Shown here in pieces: positions 56,556 to 64,000 of a stretch of DNA of 64,000 bases; the stretch's first letter is position 1; every line of letters starts with the position of its first letter. A program made the position numbers and the translations under genes. The stretch comes from Acinetobacter sp. A2 (GTDB lineage Bacteria; Pseudomonadota; Gammaproteobacteria; Pseudomonadales; Moraxellaceae): the NCBI RefSeq assembly GCF_012371325.1, contig NZ_JAAZQX010000004.1:1-64000 (forward strand), in the 5' to 3' direction. The notes beneath the pieces are model-generated. The model saw nothing but the letters and a program-made list of their open reading frames with translations, was not told the DNA's origin and made no database searches.

Positions 56556-57971
56556 ATGGAAAATAACCATATAGAAGTGCCAGCCAGTATTAAGCGAAAA
56601 GAACTGATCAAGACTTGGGCCATTGTTATTCTTGCGACCCTGCTCTCTTTCGGTTTGTATAACGTCTTACCCTATGATGAAAACGCCAATAAGGGTCTAA
56701 GTCTGTTGCTTTTTATTGGTATTTTATGGCTCACCGAAGCGGTACACATTACCATTACAGCACTGTTAGTACCTGTGCTTGCTGTGGCTTTAGGTATGCC
56801 ACTAGAAAATGCCAGCAAAGAACTTGTACCAATTTCAACCAAGCAAGCATTAGCAACTTTTGCTGACCCTGTTATTTTCTTATTCTTTGGTGGTTTTGCC
56901 TTAGCAACTGCGCTGCATATCCAAAAACTGGATCGTAAAATTGCAATGTGGATTATTTCCATGTCGGGCGGTCACTTGGGGATTTCGGTTTTATCTATTT
57001 TTGTGGTCACTGCTGCGCTGTCGATGTGGATTTCCAACACCGCGACTGCAGCAATGATGTTACCGCTGGCACTAGGTTTGTTGTCACACCTCGATGCCAC
57101 CAAAGAGCGTAAAACCTTCGTTTTCATTTTATTGGGGATTGCCTACTCTGCCAGTTTAGGTGGTTTGGGGACTTTGGTCGGCTCTCCGCCAAACGCCATT
57201 GCAGCCAAAGCTTTAGACTATGACTTTGCTGACTGGATGAAAATTGGTTTACCAATGATGCTGATTTTACTGCCAGCCATGTTGGTCAGCTTGTATTTGG
57301 TATTGCGTCCAAATTTAAACCAGAAAATTCATTTTGAAACTGAAGTGATTCCTTGGACCAAAACCCGTATTGCAACCATGCTTTTATTCGTATGTACTGC
57401 AGTCGCATGGATTTTTGGTAAGAAACTTAGCGAAACCTTTGGTATTAGCCAACCTGATACATGGACAGCCTTAGTTGCTGCATGTTTGGTGGTCATGCTC
57501 GGTACTGCAACGTGGAAGCAAGTATCTGACAATACCGATTGGGGCGTGTTATTACTGTTCGGTGGTGGTTTAACCTTAAGTGCGATCTTAAAAGATTCAG
57601 GCGCATCTTTGGTATTAGGTCAAACCCTTGCCAATACCTTTGGTGATACTTCTCCATTGGTGGTCATTTTTGCAGTCACCACCTTCATTATTTTCTTAAC
57701 CGAATTTACCAGTAACACCGCTTCTGCTGCGTTATTAGTACCTATATTTGCTGCAATTGCAGACCAAATGGGTATTCCGAAAGAAATTTTAGTGGTGATT
57801 ATTGGTATTGGTGCATCGTGTGCCTTTATGTTACCTGTTGCAACACCGCCAAATGCGATTGTATTTGGTACAGGTCAAATCAAGCAAAGTGAAATGATGA
57901 GTGTGGGCATGGTCTTGAACATCATGTGTATATTTATTATTTCGTTATTTGTGTATTGGTTCTTTAGTTAA
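56556..57971 (+). CDS. DASS-family sodium:dicarboxylate symporter
   Basis: A 471-residue inner-membrane transporter of the divalent anion:Na+ symporter family (SLC13). Both copies of the substrate- and sodium-binding signature are visible: ISNTATAAMMLPLAL with GTLVGSPPNAIAA, and TSNTASAALLVPIF with VATPPNAIVFGTG. It should take up succinate, malate, fumarate or a related dicarboxylate. It is preceded by a GGAGCGA ribosome binding site and followed by a bidirectional terminator. Confidence 0.92.
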   Translation: MENNHIEVPASIKRKELIKTWAIVILATLLSFGLYNVLPYDENANKGLSLLLFIGILWLTEAVHITITALLVPVLAVALGMPLENASKELVPISTKQALATFADPVIFLFFGGFALATALHIQKLDRKIAMWIISMSGGHLGISVLSIFVVTAALSMWISNTATAAMMLPLALGLLSHLDATKERKTFVFILLGIAYSASLGGLGTLVGSPPNAIAAKALDYDFADWMKIGLPMMLILLPAMLVSLYLVLRPNLNQKIHFETEVIPWTKTRIATMLLFVCTAVAWIFGKKLSETFGISQPDTWTALVAACLVVMLGTATWKQVSDNTDWGVLLLFGGGLTLSAILKDSGASLVLGQTLANTFGDTSPLVVIFAVTTFIIFLTEFTSNTASAALLVPIFAAIADQMGIPKEILVVIIGIGASCAFMLPVATPPNAIVFGTGQIKQSEMMSVGMVLNIMCIFIISLFVYWFFS

Positions 57972-57984
57972 GTATCAATCAATA

Positions 57985-58013
57985 AAAATGGGGCATAAAA
58001 TGCCCCATTTTTT
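57985..58013. terminator. Bidirectional terminator, DASS / parE
   Basis: Stem AAAATGGGGCA / TGCCCCATTTT with A and T runs on both sides between convergent genes. Confidence 0.9.
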
Positions 58014-58030
58014 ATTCACTTTAGATCAGC

Positions 58031-59911
58031 TTAAACCGCCAAATCAGCTAAATTACCTTTCTGCTCTAACCATACTTTACGGTCAGCAGAACGTTTTTTT
58101 GCCAACAGCTTATCCAGCAAACCAGCAGTGAAATGACTGTCGTCTAAATCCAACTGCACCAAACGGCGTGTATTGGGGTCCATTGTGGTTTCACGCAACT
58201 GACTGGCATTCATCTCACCCAAACCTTTAAATCGGGTAATTTGCGGATTTTTGGTCTTGGCTTTTTTCAGGGTGTTTTCCAGCTCATCGTCATCTAACGC
58301 ATAATGCACATCTTTACCGTCATCAATACGGAATAATGGCGGCATGGCCACATATAAGTGCCCATCTTCCACCAGACTTGGAAAATGCTTCACAAACAGA
58401 GCACATAACAAGGTCGCAATATGTAAACCGTCCGAGTCAGCATCGGCCAAAATACAAATTTTGCCATAACGCAATTCAGACAAGTCATCACTACCTGGAT
58501 CAACCCCAATGGCAATTGCAATATCATGTACTTCCTGCGAGCCTAAAACCTCATCGGAAGAGACTTCCCACGTATTTAAAATTTTCCCACGAATCGGCAT
58601 GATCGCCTGAAAGTTTTTATCGCGTGCTTGCTTGGCAGAACCACCTGCAGAGTCACCCTCTACAATAAATAGTTCCGATTCTTCACGGGTTTGCCCCACA
58701 CAATCTGCCAGTTTACCGGGCAAGGCTGGGCCTGAAACGATTTTTTTACGTTCTACTTTTTTAGCCGCTTTTAAACGACGACCTGCTTTAGAAATTGCCA
58801 TTTCTGCAAGTTGCATGGCAATGTCAGAGTTTTGGTTAAGCCACAAGGCAAAAGCATCTTTGGCAATATTTTGCATAATGCTGGCTGCTTCACGGCTAGA
58901 TAAACGCTCTTTGGTTTGCCCTGAAAACTGCGGTTCTTGAAACTTTAACGATAAAATATAGTTGACCCCGTCCCAGACATCTTCTGCAGACAGTTTCAAA
59001 TTACGCGGCAATAAATTACGTAACTCACAAAATTCACGTAAAGCATCGGTCACGCCAGAACGCAAACCATTCACATGCGTACCGCCTTGTGCAGTCGGAA
59101 TCAGGTTAACGTAGCTTTCCTGAATTTGCTCACCGCCTTCTACATTCCAACAAATGGCAAATTCGGCACTGGCACGCTCTGCCTCACCTGTGGCCACAAA
59201 AGCAGGTGCAGGCACAATTTCACGATCTTCCAGCTCATCCATCAAATAGTCGACTAGACCATTTTCAAATTGCCAGACAATTTTTTCATCGTTAATTTCA
59301 TCAAGGTAATGAATTTCTAAACCTGCCGCCAATACTGCTTTAGCTTTTAAATTGTGTTTTAAAGCTTTTAAGGCAAATTTAGGCGAATCAAAATATTTGG
59401 CTTCAGGCCAAAAATGCACCAACGTACCCGAAGCACGTTTTGGTGCTTTGCCTTCCAATACTTCTAAAGGCGCAGCAGCTTCACCCTGATCAAATGCCAT
59501 TTTATACAGGTTACCCTGACGCTGTACGGTCACTTCTACACGGCTAGATAAGGCATTGACCACGGAAATACCAACGCCGTGCAAACCACCTGAGAACTGA
59601 TAGTTATCGGTACTGAATTTACCGCCTGCATGCAATTTGGTCAGAATAATTTCAATCCCGCTTTGTCCGTATTCAGGGTGAATATCGACAGGCATGCCAC
59701 GGCCATTGTCTTCTACTGACAATGAGCCATCTTTATAGACTTTTACCGTAATTTTATTGGCATGTCCCGCAAGCGCTTCGTCTACCGCATTATCAATGAC
59801 TTCTTGCGCCAAATGGTTTGGACGTGTGGTGTCGGTATACATGCCCGGACGACGACGTACTGGATCTAAACCAGATAAAACTTCAAGAGATTGAGCGGTA
59901 TATTGAGACAC
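58031..59911 (-). CDS. parE: DNA topoisomerase IV subunit B
   Basis: A 626-residue ATPase subunit of topoisomerase IV, which decatenates daughter chromosomes. The GHKL ATP site shows QEVIDNAVDEALAGHANKI, VEDNGRGMPVDIHPEYG and GGLHGVGISVVNALS. The TOPRIM domain has LFIVEGDSAGGSAKQARDKNFQAIMPIRGKILN and the Mg ligands DADSDG. It is ParE rather than GyrB because the GyrB-specific insertion is absent and the length is about 630. yqiA lies just upstream on the same strand. Confidence 0.97.
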   Translation of the reverse strand: MSQYTAQSLEVLSGLDPVRRRPGMYTDTTRPNHLAQEVIDNAVDEALAGHANKITVKVYKDGSLSVEDNGRGMPVDIHPEYGQSGIEIILTKLHAGGKFSTDNYQFSGGLHGVGISVVNALSSRVEVTVQRQGNLYKMAFDQGEAAAPLEVLEGKAPKRASGTLVHFWPEAKYFDSPKFALKALKHNLKAKAVLAAGLEIHYLDEINDEKIVWQFENGLVDYLMDELEDREIVPAPAFVATGEAERASAEFAICWNVEGGEQIQESYVNLIPTAQGGTHVNGLRSGVTDALREFCELRNLLPRNLKLSAEDVWDGVNYILSLKFQEPQFSGQTKERLSSREAASIMQNIAKDAFALWLNQNSDIAMQLAEMAISKAGRRLKAAKKVERKKIVSGPALPGKLADCVGQTREESELFIVEGDSAGGSAKQARDKNFQAIMPIRGKILNTWEVSSDEVLGSQEVHDIAIAIGVDPGSDDLSELRYGKICILADADSDGLHIATLLCALFVKHFPSLVEDGHLYVAMPPLFRIDDGKDVHYALDDDELENTLKKAKTKNPQITRFKGLGEMNASQLRETTMDPNTRRLVQLDLDDSHFTAGLLDKLLAKKRSADRKVWLEQKGNLADLAV

Positions 59912-59925
59912 GTTGTACTGTTTCC

Positions 59926-60510
59926 TTAAGCTAGGGAATCCGATAAAAATTGCAGTAACATCGGAATTTTGTCTGCAAAATCATCCATGGCATGGTTGCC
60001 GTGCGCTTCGGTCATCATCATGGCCGAAGGCGAAGCAGCACTATAATAACGCTGCGCTTCACGATAATCCAAAACTTCATCGCCTTGTTGCAATAACACC
60101 AATATTTTGTCTGCATCTTGTGCAACTGGCAACGCAATGTCTGCTAAGTCATCCAATTGCTGTGCAGTTAAATGCCAGTTTGGGTGTACGGTGTAAGGCA
60201 ATACATCGCCAAACAAGTCTTGAAACAACTGCCATGGTCGCATAGCAGGATTGATCACAACAGCAGGCACATGATGCTGTGCGACCAATTGTGTCGCATA
60301 AAAACCACCCAAGCTGCTGCCCACCAATGCCACATTGGGTAAGCTTTGAATCAATGCCGCCAGTTGTGCCAAAACCTCTAAAGGCGGTGCATTTAAATCG
60401 GGCAAATGCATCTGAATATCTGGGCGATGCTGCTGCACATAGGCATACAATAACTGCCCTTTCATGGACAAAGGGCTACTTTGAAAACCATGTAAATAAA
60501 TCAAATTCAT
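59926..60510 (-). CDS. yqiA: YqiA-type alpha/beta hydrolase (esterase)
   Basis: A protein of about 194 residues. MNLIYLHGFQSSPLSMKGQLL, the nucleophile elbow VGSSLGGFYATQL and HGNHAMDDF with the catalytic His match YqiA. ATG 60510 is preferred because AAGGG precedes it; an upstream ATG at 60558 adds 16 atypical residues. It lies 14 bases upstream of parE, the same neighbourhood as E. coli yqiA-parE. Confidence 0.9.
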   Translation of the reverse strand: MNLIYLHGFQSSPLSMKGQLLYAYVQQHRPDIQMHLPDLNAPPLEVLAQLAALIQSLPNVALVGSSLGGFYATQLVAQHHVPAVVINPAMRPWQLFQDLFGDVLPYTVHPNWHLTAQQLDDLADIALPVAQDADKILVLLQQGDEVLDYREAQRYYSAASPSAMMMTEAHGNHAMDDFADKIPMLLQFLSDSLA

Positions 60511-60753
60511 TGTTGCTATGCCCTTATTTTTTCTCTCGATCTCGTGAAATTTAGCCACTTTTTATGTGTTTTTAATTTATTTTTCATGGAAAAATGCAAT
60601 TGTTAGACAAAAAGACGCGTGCATCTTGGCAGTCATCGGTATTTTAAAAGCAGATCGAAATAAACACGATAAAATGAAAGCGTACAAGTTTATACCGCGA
60701 ACTCAAGTAAAAATAAAGCGTTCGGTATATGGGAACACAAGGGGCAACACAGT

Positions 60754-62085
60754 ATGCCAAGTTTAACACCACTGCATGAAACCTATTGTAGATGGGACCG
60801 TACACCTCCAAGTCAGGCCGATATTTTAGAAGGCTTGGCACAATTGGTCAGCACACGTCTGAATGCTGTCATGACCGATGTCATTCAAACCATCCAGCGT
60901 GAAGTCCTGCTTAGCGTGTTTGGCATGAGCGAACAACGCTCCAAAAAATTCCAAAAAACAGCCACATTTCAAAAGCTGTATAAATTTGCCTTTAATAGTT
61001 TGCAACAATACGGCTACCACTTTGTTGCACCAGGCTTACGCCATATTAATGCACAATTCCCCAATTTACATGACAAAGCTCTAACCCCCAGCCTGCACTT
61101 TTTAGTAGGTGTACTCAATGGGGTGTTGGGAGATTATTTACTCGAGCAGCAAAATCCGCTCGCGTTGCCTATGGTGCTATACGATCACTATGGTGCAGTT
61201 CAACAAGGCGATTTGTCTGGGCGTATTGTGATTTTTGCGCATGGTTTGTGTCGTAACCATTTAGATTGGACATCACATCAAATGGGTGGTTTTGGTGAAA
61301 AACTACTGGCGCAACGTGATCACAACACCATGCTGTATCTGAACTACAATACAGGACGCAGAATTTCAGCCAATGGGCGTAGTCTCGCCAATACACTGGA
61401 AGACTTAATTCAGCGTCATCCTCAAATTACCAGTATTGATTTAATTGGCCACAGCATGGGCGGCTTGGTGTCACGCAGTGCGCTGTTTTACGGCAAACAA
61501 AATATGCATGGCTGGATTCATTTGGTGGAAAATTTGGTATGTCTAGGCTCACCGCACCATGGGGCGGTACTGGAACGTTTTGGATTCCATTTGCAAGACA
61601 AATTAGGCCGTTTCCCGATTGTGAAAATTGTCGGACATTTGGTCAATATCCGCAGTAACGGCATTTTAGATTTACGGCATGGCAGTGTGCGTGATGATGA
61701 CTGGGAACATAATCAGGCTCGGATTGGACAGGTCGATGACAACCGTAAACCTGCGCCCTTACCGACCCATATCAACACCTACTTTGTTGCAGGCAGTATT
61801 GAGCGTGAGAAAAAACAAAAGCTGAACCGCAAAGTGATTGGCGATTATCTGGTTAGCGTGAAAAGTGCTTTGGGTGAACATCCCAACCCACGTTTTGAGT
61901 TGAAATTGCCCGAATCACATAAAGCGGTGTTTTATGGTTTAAACCATTTTCAGTTGCCTTATCACCCAAGTGTGGCCGAGCAATTGGTGAAGTGGTTTTA
62001 TCCACCACAAGAAGATGTACCAGAACAGCAAATCCATGAATTTATTGGTGATTGGTCAAGTTTAGAAGGCATTGCCCTGACTTAA
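60754..62085 (+). CDS. Lipase-like alpha/beta hydrolase (PGAP1-type)
   Basis: A 443-residue protein. After about 150 unrecognised N-terminal residues comes a hydrolase fold with GRIVIFAHGLCRNHLDW (oxyanion side) and the nucleophile Ser234 in DLIGHSMGGLVSRSA, then CLGSPHHGAVLERF typical of PGAP1/lipase-like enzymes. His in GLNHFQLPYHP near the C-terminus may complete the triad. No signal peptide is evident. It is separated from yqiA by a divergent promoter region. Substrate unknown. Confidence 0.85.
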   Translation: MPSLTPLHETYCRWDRTPPSQADILEGLAQLVSTRLNAVMTDVIQTIQREVLLSVFGMSEQRSKKFQKTATFQKLYKFAFNSLQQYGYHFVAPGLRHINAQFPNLHDKALTPSLHFLVGVLNGVLGDYLLEQQNPLALPMVLYDHYGAVQQGDLSGRIVIFAHGLCRNHLDWTSHQMGGFGEKLLAQRDHNTMLYLNYNTGRRISANGRSLANTLEDLIQRHPQITSIDLIGHSMGGLVSRSALFYGKQNMHGWIHLVENLVCLGSPHHGAVLERFGFHLQDKLGRFPIVKIVGHLVNIRSNGILDLRHGSVRDDDWEHNQARIGQVDDNRKPAPLPTHINTYFVAGSIEREKKQKLNRKVIGDYLVSVKSALGEHPNPRFELKLPESHKAVFYGLNHFQLPYHPSVAEQLVKWFYPPQEDVPEQQIHEFIGDWSSLEGIALT

Positions 62086-62111
62086 AAATTTAAGACTACC
62101 CAACTAAAAAA

Positions 62112-62152
62112 TAAAAAAGCGCCATCTCAGTTTTGTAGATGGCGCTTTTTTA
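62112..62152. terminator. Bidirectional terminator, hydrolase / dsbB
   Basis: A 15-bp stem AAAAAAGCGCCATCT / AGATGGCGCTTTTTT, nine-base loop, between convergent genes. Confidence 0.92.
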
Positions 62153-62176
62153 AATCCAATACCAGATAGACTGAAC

Positions 62177-62710
62177 TTATTTTTTCTTAATTTTGCCAAA
62201 TGAAGCAGGCGCAACAAAAGGATAGTTACGCAGTAATTGCCATAAACTGACCAAGGCCAACACACTAAAAAACAGCAATGACCATACTGGTAAAGACTGC
62301 CCCAAGAACGTCCAGTCAATTACCGCACATTCACCTGAACCCGACAGCACTTGCTGCAACACAGACTTCATTGGCAAAGCCTCAACCAAGTAATCTAGTC
62401 CTGGCCCGCAGCTTGGAACTTGATCGGGTGGCAGGTTTTGCAACCATACATGCCGTGCTGCCACACCCACTGACCATAAAATGCCAATACTGCCCAACAA
62501 GGCATATATGCGTTTGACTACATTGGAGCGTGGGTTATGCACAAAAGCTATCAACGACATTACGCCCAAGGCAATTAAACCGACACGTTGAAACACACAC
62601 AATGGACACGGTGCCAAACCTTGCACCTGCTCCAAATACAATGCAAATGCCATCCCCACGACACTGGCTAAAAATAAAAAACCACTTAGCAGACGATAAC
62701 TAATTTGCAT
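62177..62710 (-). CDS. dsbB: Disulfide bond formation protein DsbB
   Basis: A 177-residue inner-membrane quinone reductase that reoxidises DsbA. Four membrane helices are visible. The first periplasmic loop carries CPLCVFQR (CxxC). The second carries Cys in VPSCGPGLDYL and in GSGECAVIDW. It lies 18 bases after gshA on the same strand, linking glutathione synthesis and periplasmic disulfide chemistry. Confidence 0.95.
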   Translation of the reverse strand: MQISYRLLSGFLFLASVVGMAFALYLEQVQGLAPCPLCVFQRVGLIALGVMSLIAFVHNPRSNVVKRIYALLGSIGILWSVGVAARHVWLQNLPPDQVPSCGPGLDYLVEALPMKSVLQQVLSGSGECAVIDWTFLGQSLPVWSLLFFSVLALVSLWQLLRNYPFVAPASFGKIKKK

Positions 62711-62728
62711 GCTCGAGCCTCGGAATGA

Positions 62729-64000
62729 TTAGCGATATTTTGCTAAATAGTCTGTAAAACTCAGACTATGTTCTTGTTCAAATTGTTGTTGTTGCTGAAT
62801 TGATTGTAGCGCAGCAGCATCAAAATAAGCCTGTGTTTCTGGGCTAAGTTGATGCTGCTCATATACATGCGCATGTTGCTGTGCCATATAACTGCCAAAG
62901 CCCCACGTTCCGCCATGACGAATAGTATCTGTAATCATATGCGCAGACAGCGTTTCATCCACCTCATGTAAACGCACCATCATGTGTGTTAAGGCATTCG
63001 AGTACAATTGGGTGTCATAACTTTGGTCAAGTAAAGCAGCCAAAGGTTGCATGGCGGTGACATAGTGCTGCCCCCACGCTTCAATTGGAGTTTTGACTTC
63101 ACCTTCCTGAATTTGTGCATTTGGCGCACGACCACGATTGACCACTTCGGCCTGATTTTGCTCAATAATCGTTTGTTCTGCATCAAACAAGGCTGGGCTG
63201 TCGCTCAGTAAACAATACAGCGCCAAGACTTCCAAAAAGCCTGCCGTATGTTCATCAATACCAATTGGGCTGTATGGGTTAACATCTACCGCACGTAGTT
63301 CCACATAACCAATACCACGATTCGCCAAGGCTTGTGATGGTGTTTCACCATCCTGCGGCACTTGTTTTGGACGTACCAAACTGTAGTACTCATTTTCAAT
63401 TTGCAGGACATGGTCATTAATTTGAATCGCTTCACCCGTTTCATCATCCAAACCTAAACGGCTAAATGGTAAATACGGCGTTTTCACGGCCTTTTGCAGA
63501 CCATCCAAATAACCCGTTAAGTCGTTGTAATGGATACCGAGTTTTTTCTGTGCCGAGTTTTGATAACCAAAATTGCCCATACGCAATGCGGTGGCATACG
63601 GCAAATACAACGTACCTCGTAACAACGGCAACAAATGGTGTTCACGCCCTGTCATAAAACACTGACATACCGATGGACTCGCACCGAGCAGGAACATCAC
63701 CAAAGGCGTTAAACGAATAAAATTACGAATTAAACCCAAATAACGATGGCTGCGATAATCCTGCAAACTGAGCGCTTTTAGCTGATCATCGGTTTCGTGT
63801 TGTTGAAGGGCTGCAAATAAATGCTCAGGGAAGGATAAATTATAATGCACCCCTGAAATGGTCTGCATACGACGGCCATAGCGCACACCCAAACCACGGC
63901 GATACAGGGTTTTAAAACGCCCTATATTGGAGCTGCCATATTGCGCCAGTGGAATGCCTTCATCGGTTTCATCAAGCATACACGGCATAGACAGTGGCCA
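62729..64000 (-). CDS. gshA: Glutamate--cysteine ligase, 5' end outside window
   Basis: The visible 423 codons are the C-terminal four-fifths of a class I gamma-glutamylcysteine synthetase, which makes gamma-Glu-Cys for glutathione. Family motifs seen are AQYGSSNIGRFKTLYRRGLGVRYG, MQTISGVHYNLSFPEHLF, GIGYVELRAVDVNPYSPIG and the C-terminal LAKYR. The frame stays open to the right edge (WPLSMPCML), matching E. coli GshA where about 95 more residues precede. dsbB follows directly. Confidence 0.96.
   Translation of the reverse strand, partial: WPLSMPCMLDETDEGIPLAQYGSSNIGRFKTLYRRGLGVRYGRRMQTISGVHYNLSFPEHLFAALQQHETDDQLKALSLQDYRSHRYLGLIRNFIRLTPLVMFLLGASPSVCQCFMTGREHHLLPLLRGTLYLPYATALRMGNFGYQNSAQKKLGIHYNDLTGYLDGLQKAVKTPYLPFSRLGLDDETGEAIQINDHVLQIENEYYSLVRPKQVPQDGETPSQALANRGIGYVELRAVDVNPYSPIGIDEHTAGFLEVLALYCLLSDSPALFDAEQTIIEQNQAEVVNRGRAPNAQIQEGEVKTPIEAWGQHYVTAMQPLAALLDQSYDTQLYSNALTHMMVRLHEVDETLSAHMITDTIRHGGTWGFGSYMAQQHAHVYEQHQLSPETQAYFDAAALQSIQQQQQFEQEHSLSFTDYLAKYR

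Overview
The window is a piece of an Acinetobacter (Moraxellaceae, Gammaproteobacteria) chromosome. Signs of this are the protein sequences, the murG-murC-ddl-ftsQ-ftsA-ftsZ-lpxC order without the usual upstream division genes, pyrE next to a Crc-like protein, two Acinetobacter-type porins and an IS5/IS903-group insertion sequence ending in GGCTTTGTTGCAC. It has about 52 intact or nearly intact genes in two compartments.

Region 1 (1-8993) is the right end of an AT-rich integrated element. It holds a broken DUF4917 gene, a serine recombinase with palindromes upstream, a complete IS5-family element, and an overlapping three-gene operon (193, 741 and 989 codons). The second and third proteins of the operon both carry the tyrosine-recombinase catalytic pattern. 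A 318-bp fragment of a related IS lies in inverted orientation after the operon. The element stops at the anticodon arm of a tRNA-Gly(GCC) gene, of which only the 3' 49 bases remain (8994-9042). This tRNA scar is the attachment site. The other end of the element is to the left of the window.

Region 2 (9050-64000) is core chromosome. In order: acs; an MscS channel; rsmE-waaA (rRNA methylation and LPS Kdo transfer); an ArsR/old-yellow-enzyme pair; prfB with its programmed +1 frameshift; two paralogous porins with near-identical promoters; recJ-pdxH-glmM and guaB; a cysteine-cluster protein and a di-iron beta-lactamase-fold protein; a manganese exporter behind a yybP-ykoY Mn2+ riboswitch; aceE-aceF; an M23 peptidase; dciA; lpxC and the ftsZ-ftsA-ftsQ-ddl-murC-murG cluster; gshB; a lipoprotein; pyrE diverging from crc; an intergenic GGA-rich RNA candidate with its own terminator (46330-46484); an ArsC-like protein; DUF2147; an esterase; azoR; dsbD-GST; an outer-membrane protein; an ankyrin protein; hpf; an OmpK/Tsx-type channel; TauE and DASS transporters; parE-yqiA; a lipase-like hydrolase; dsbB; and the 3' part of gshA.

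Functional themes are cell-envelope and division (waaA, lpxC, fts/mur, glmM, M23), acetate and pyruvate metabolism (acs, aceEF), thiol and redox homeostasis (gshA, gshB, dsbB, dsbD, GST, OYE, azoR) and replication or chromosome upkeep (recJ, dciA, parE). The observations most worth following are the divergent two-recombinase operon beside the tRNA-Gly scar and the GGA-rich RNA candidate, which looks like a CsrA/RsmA-titrating sRNA. All identifications come from reading motifs; no database search was run.
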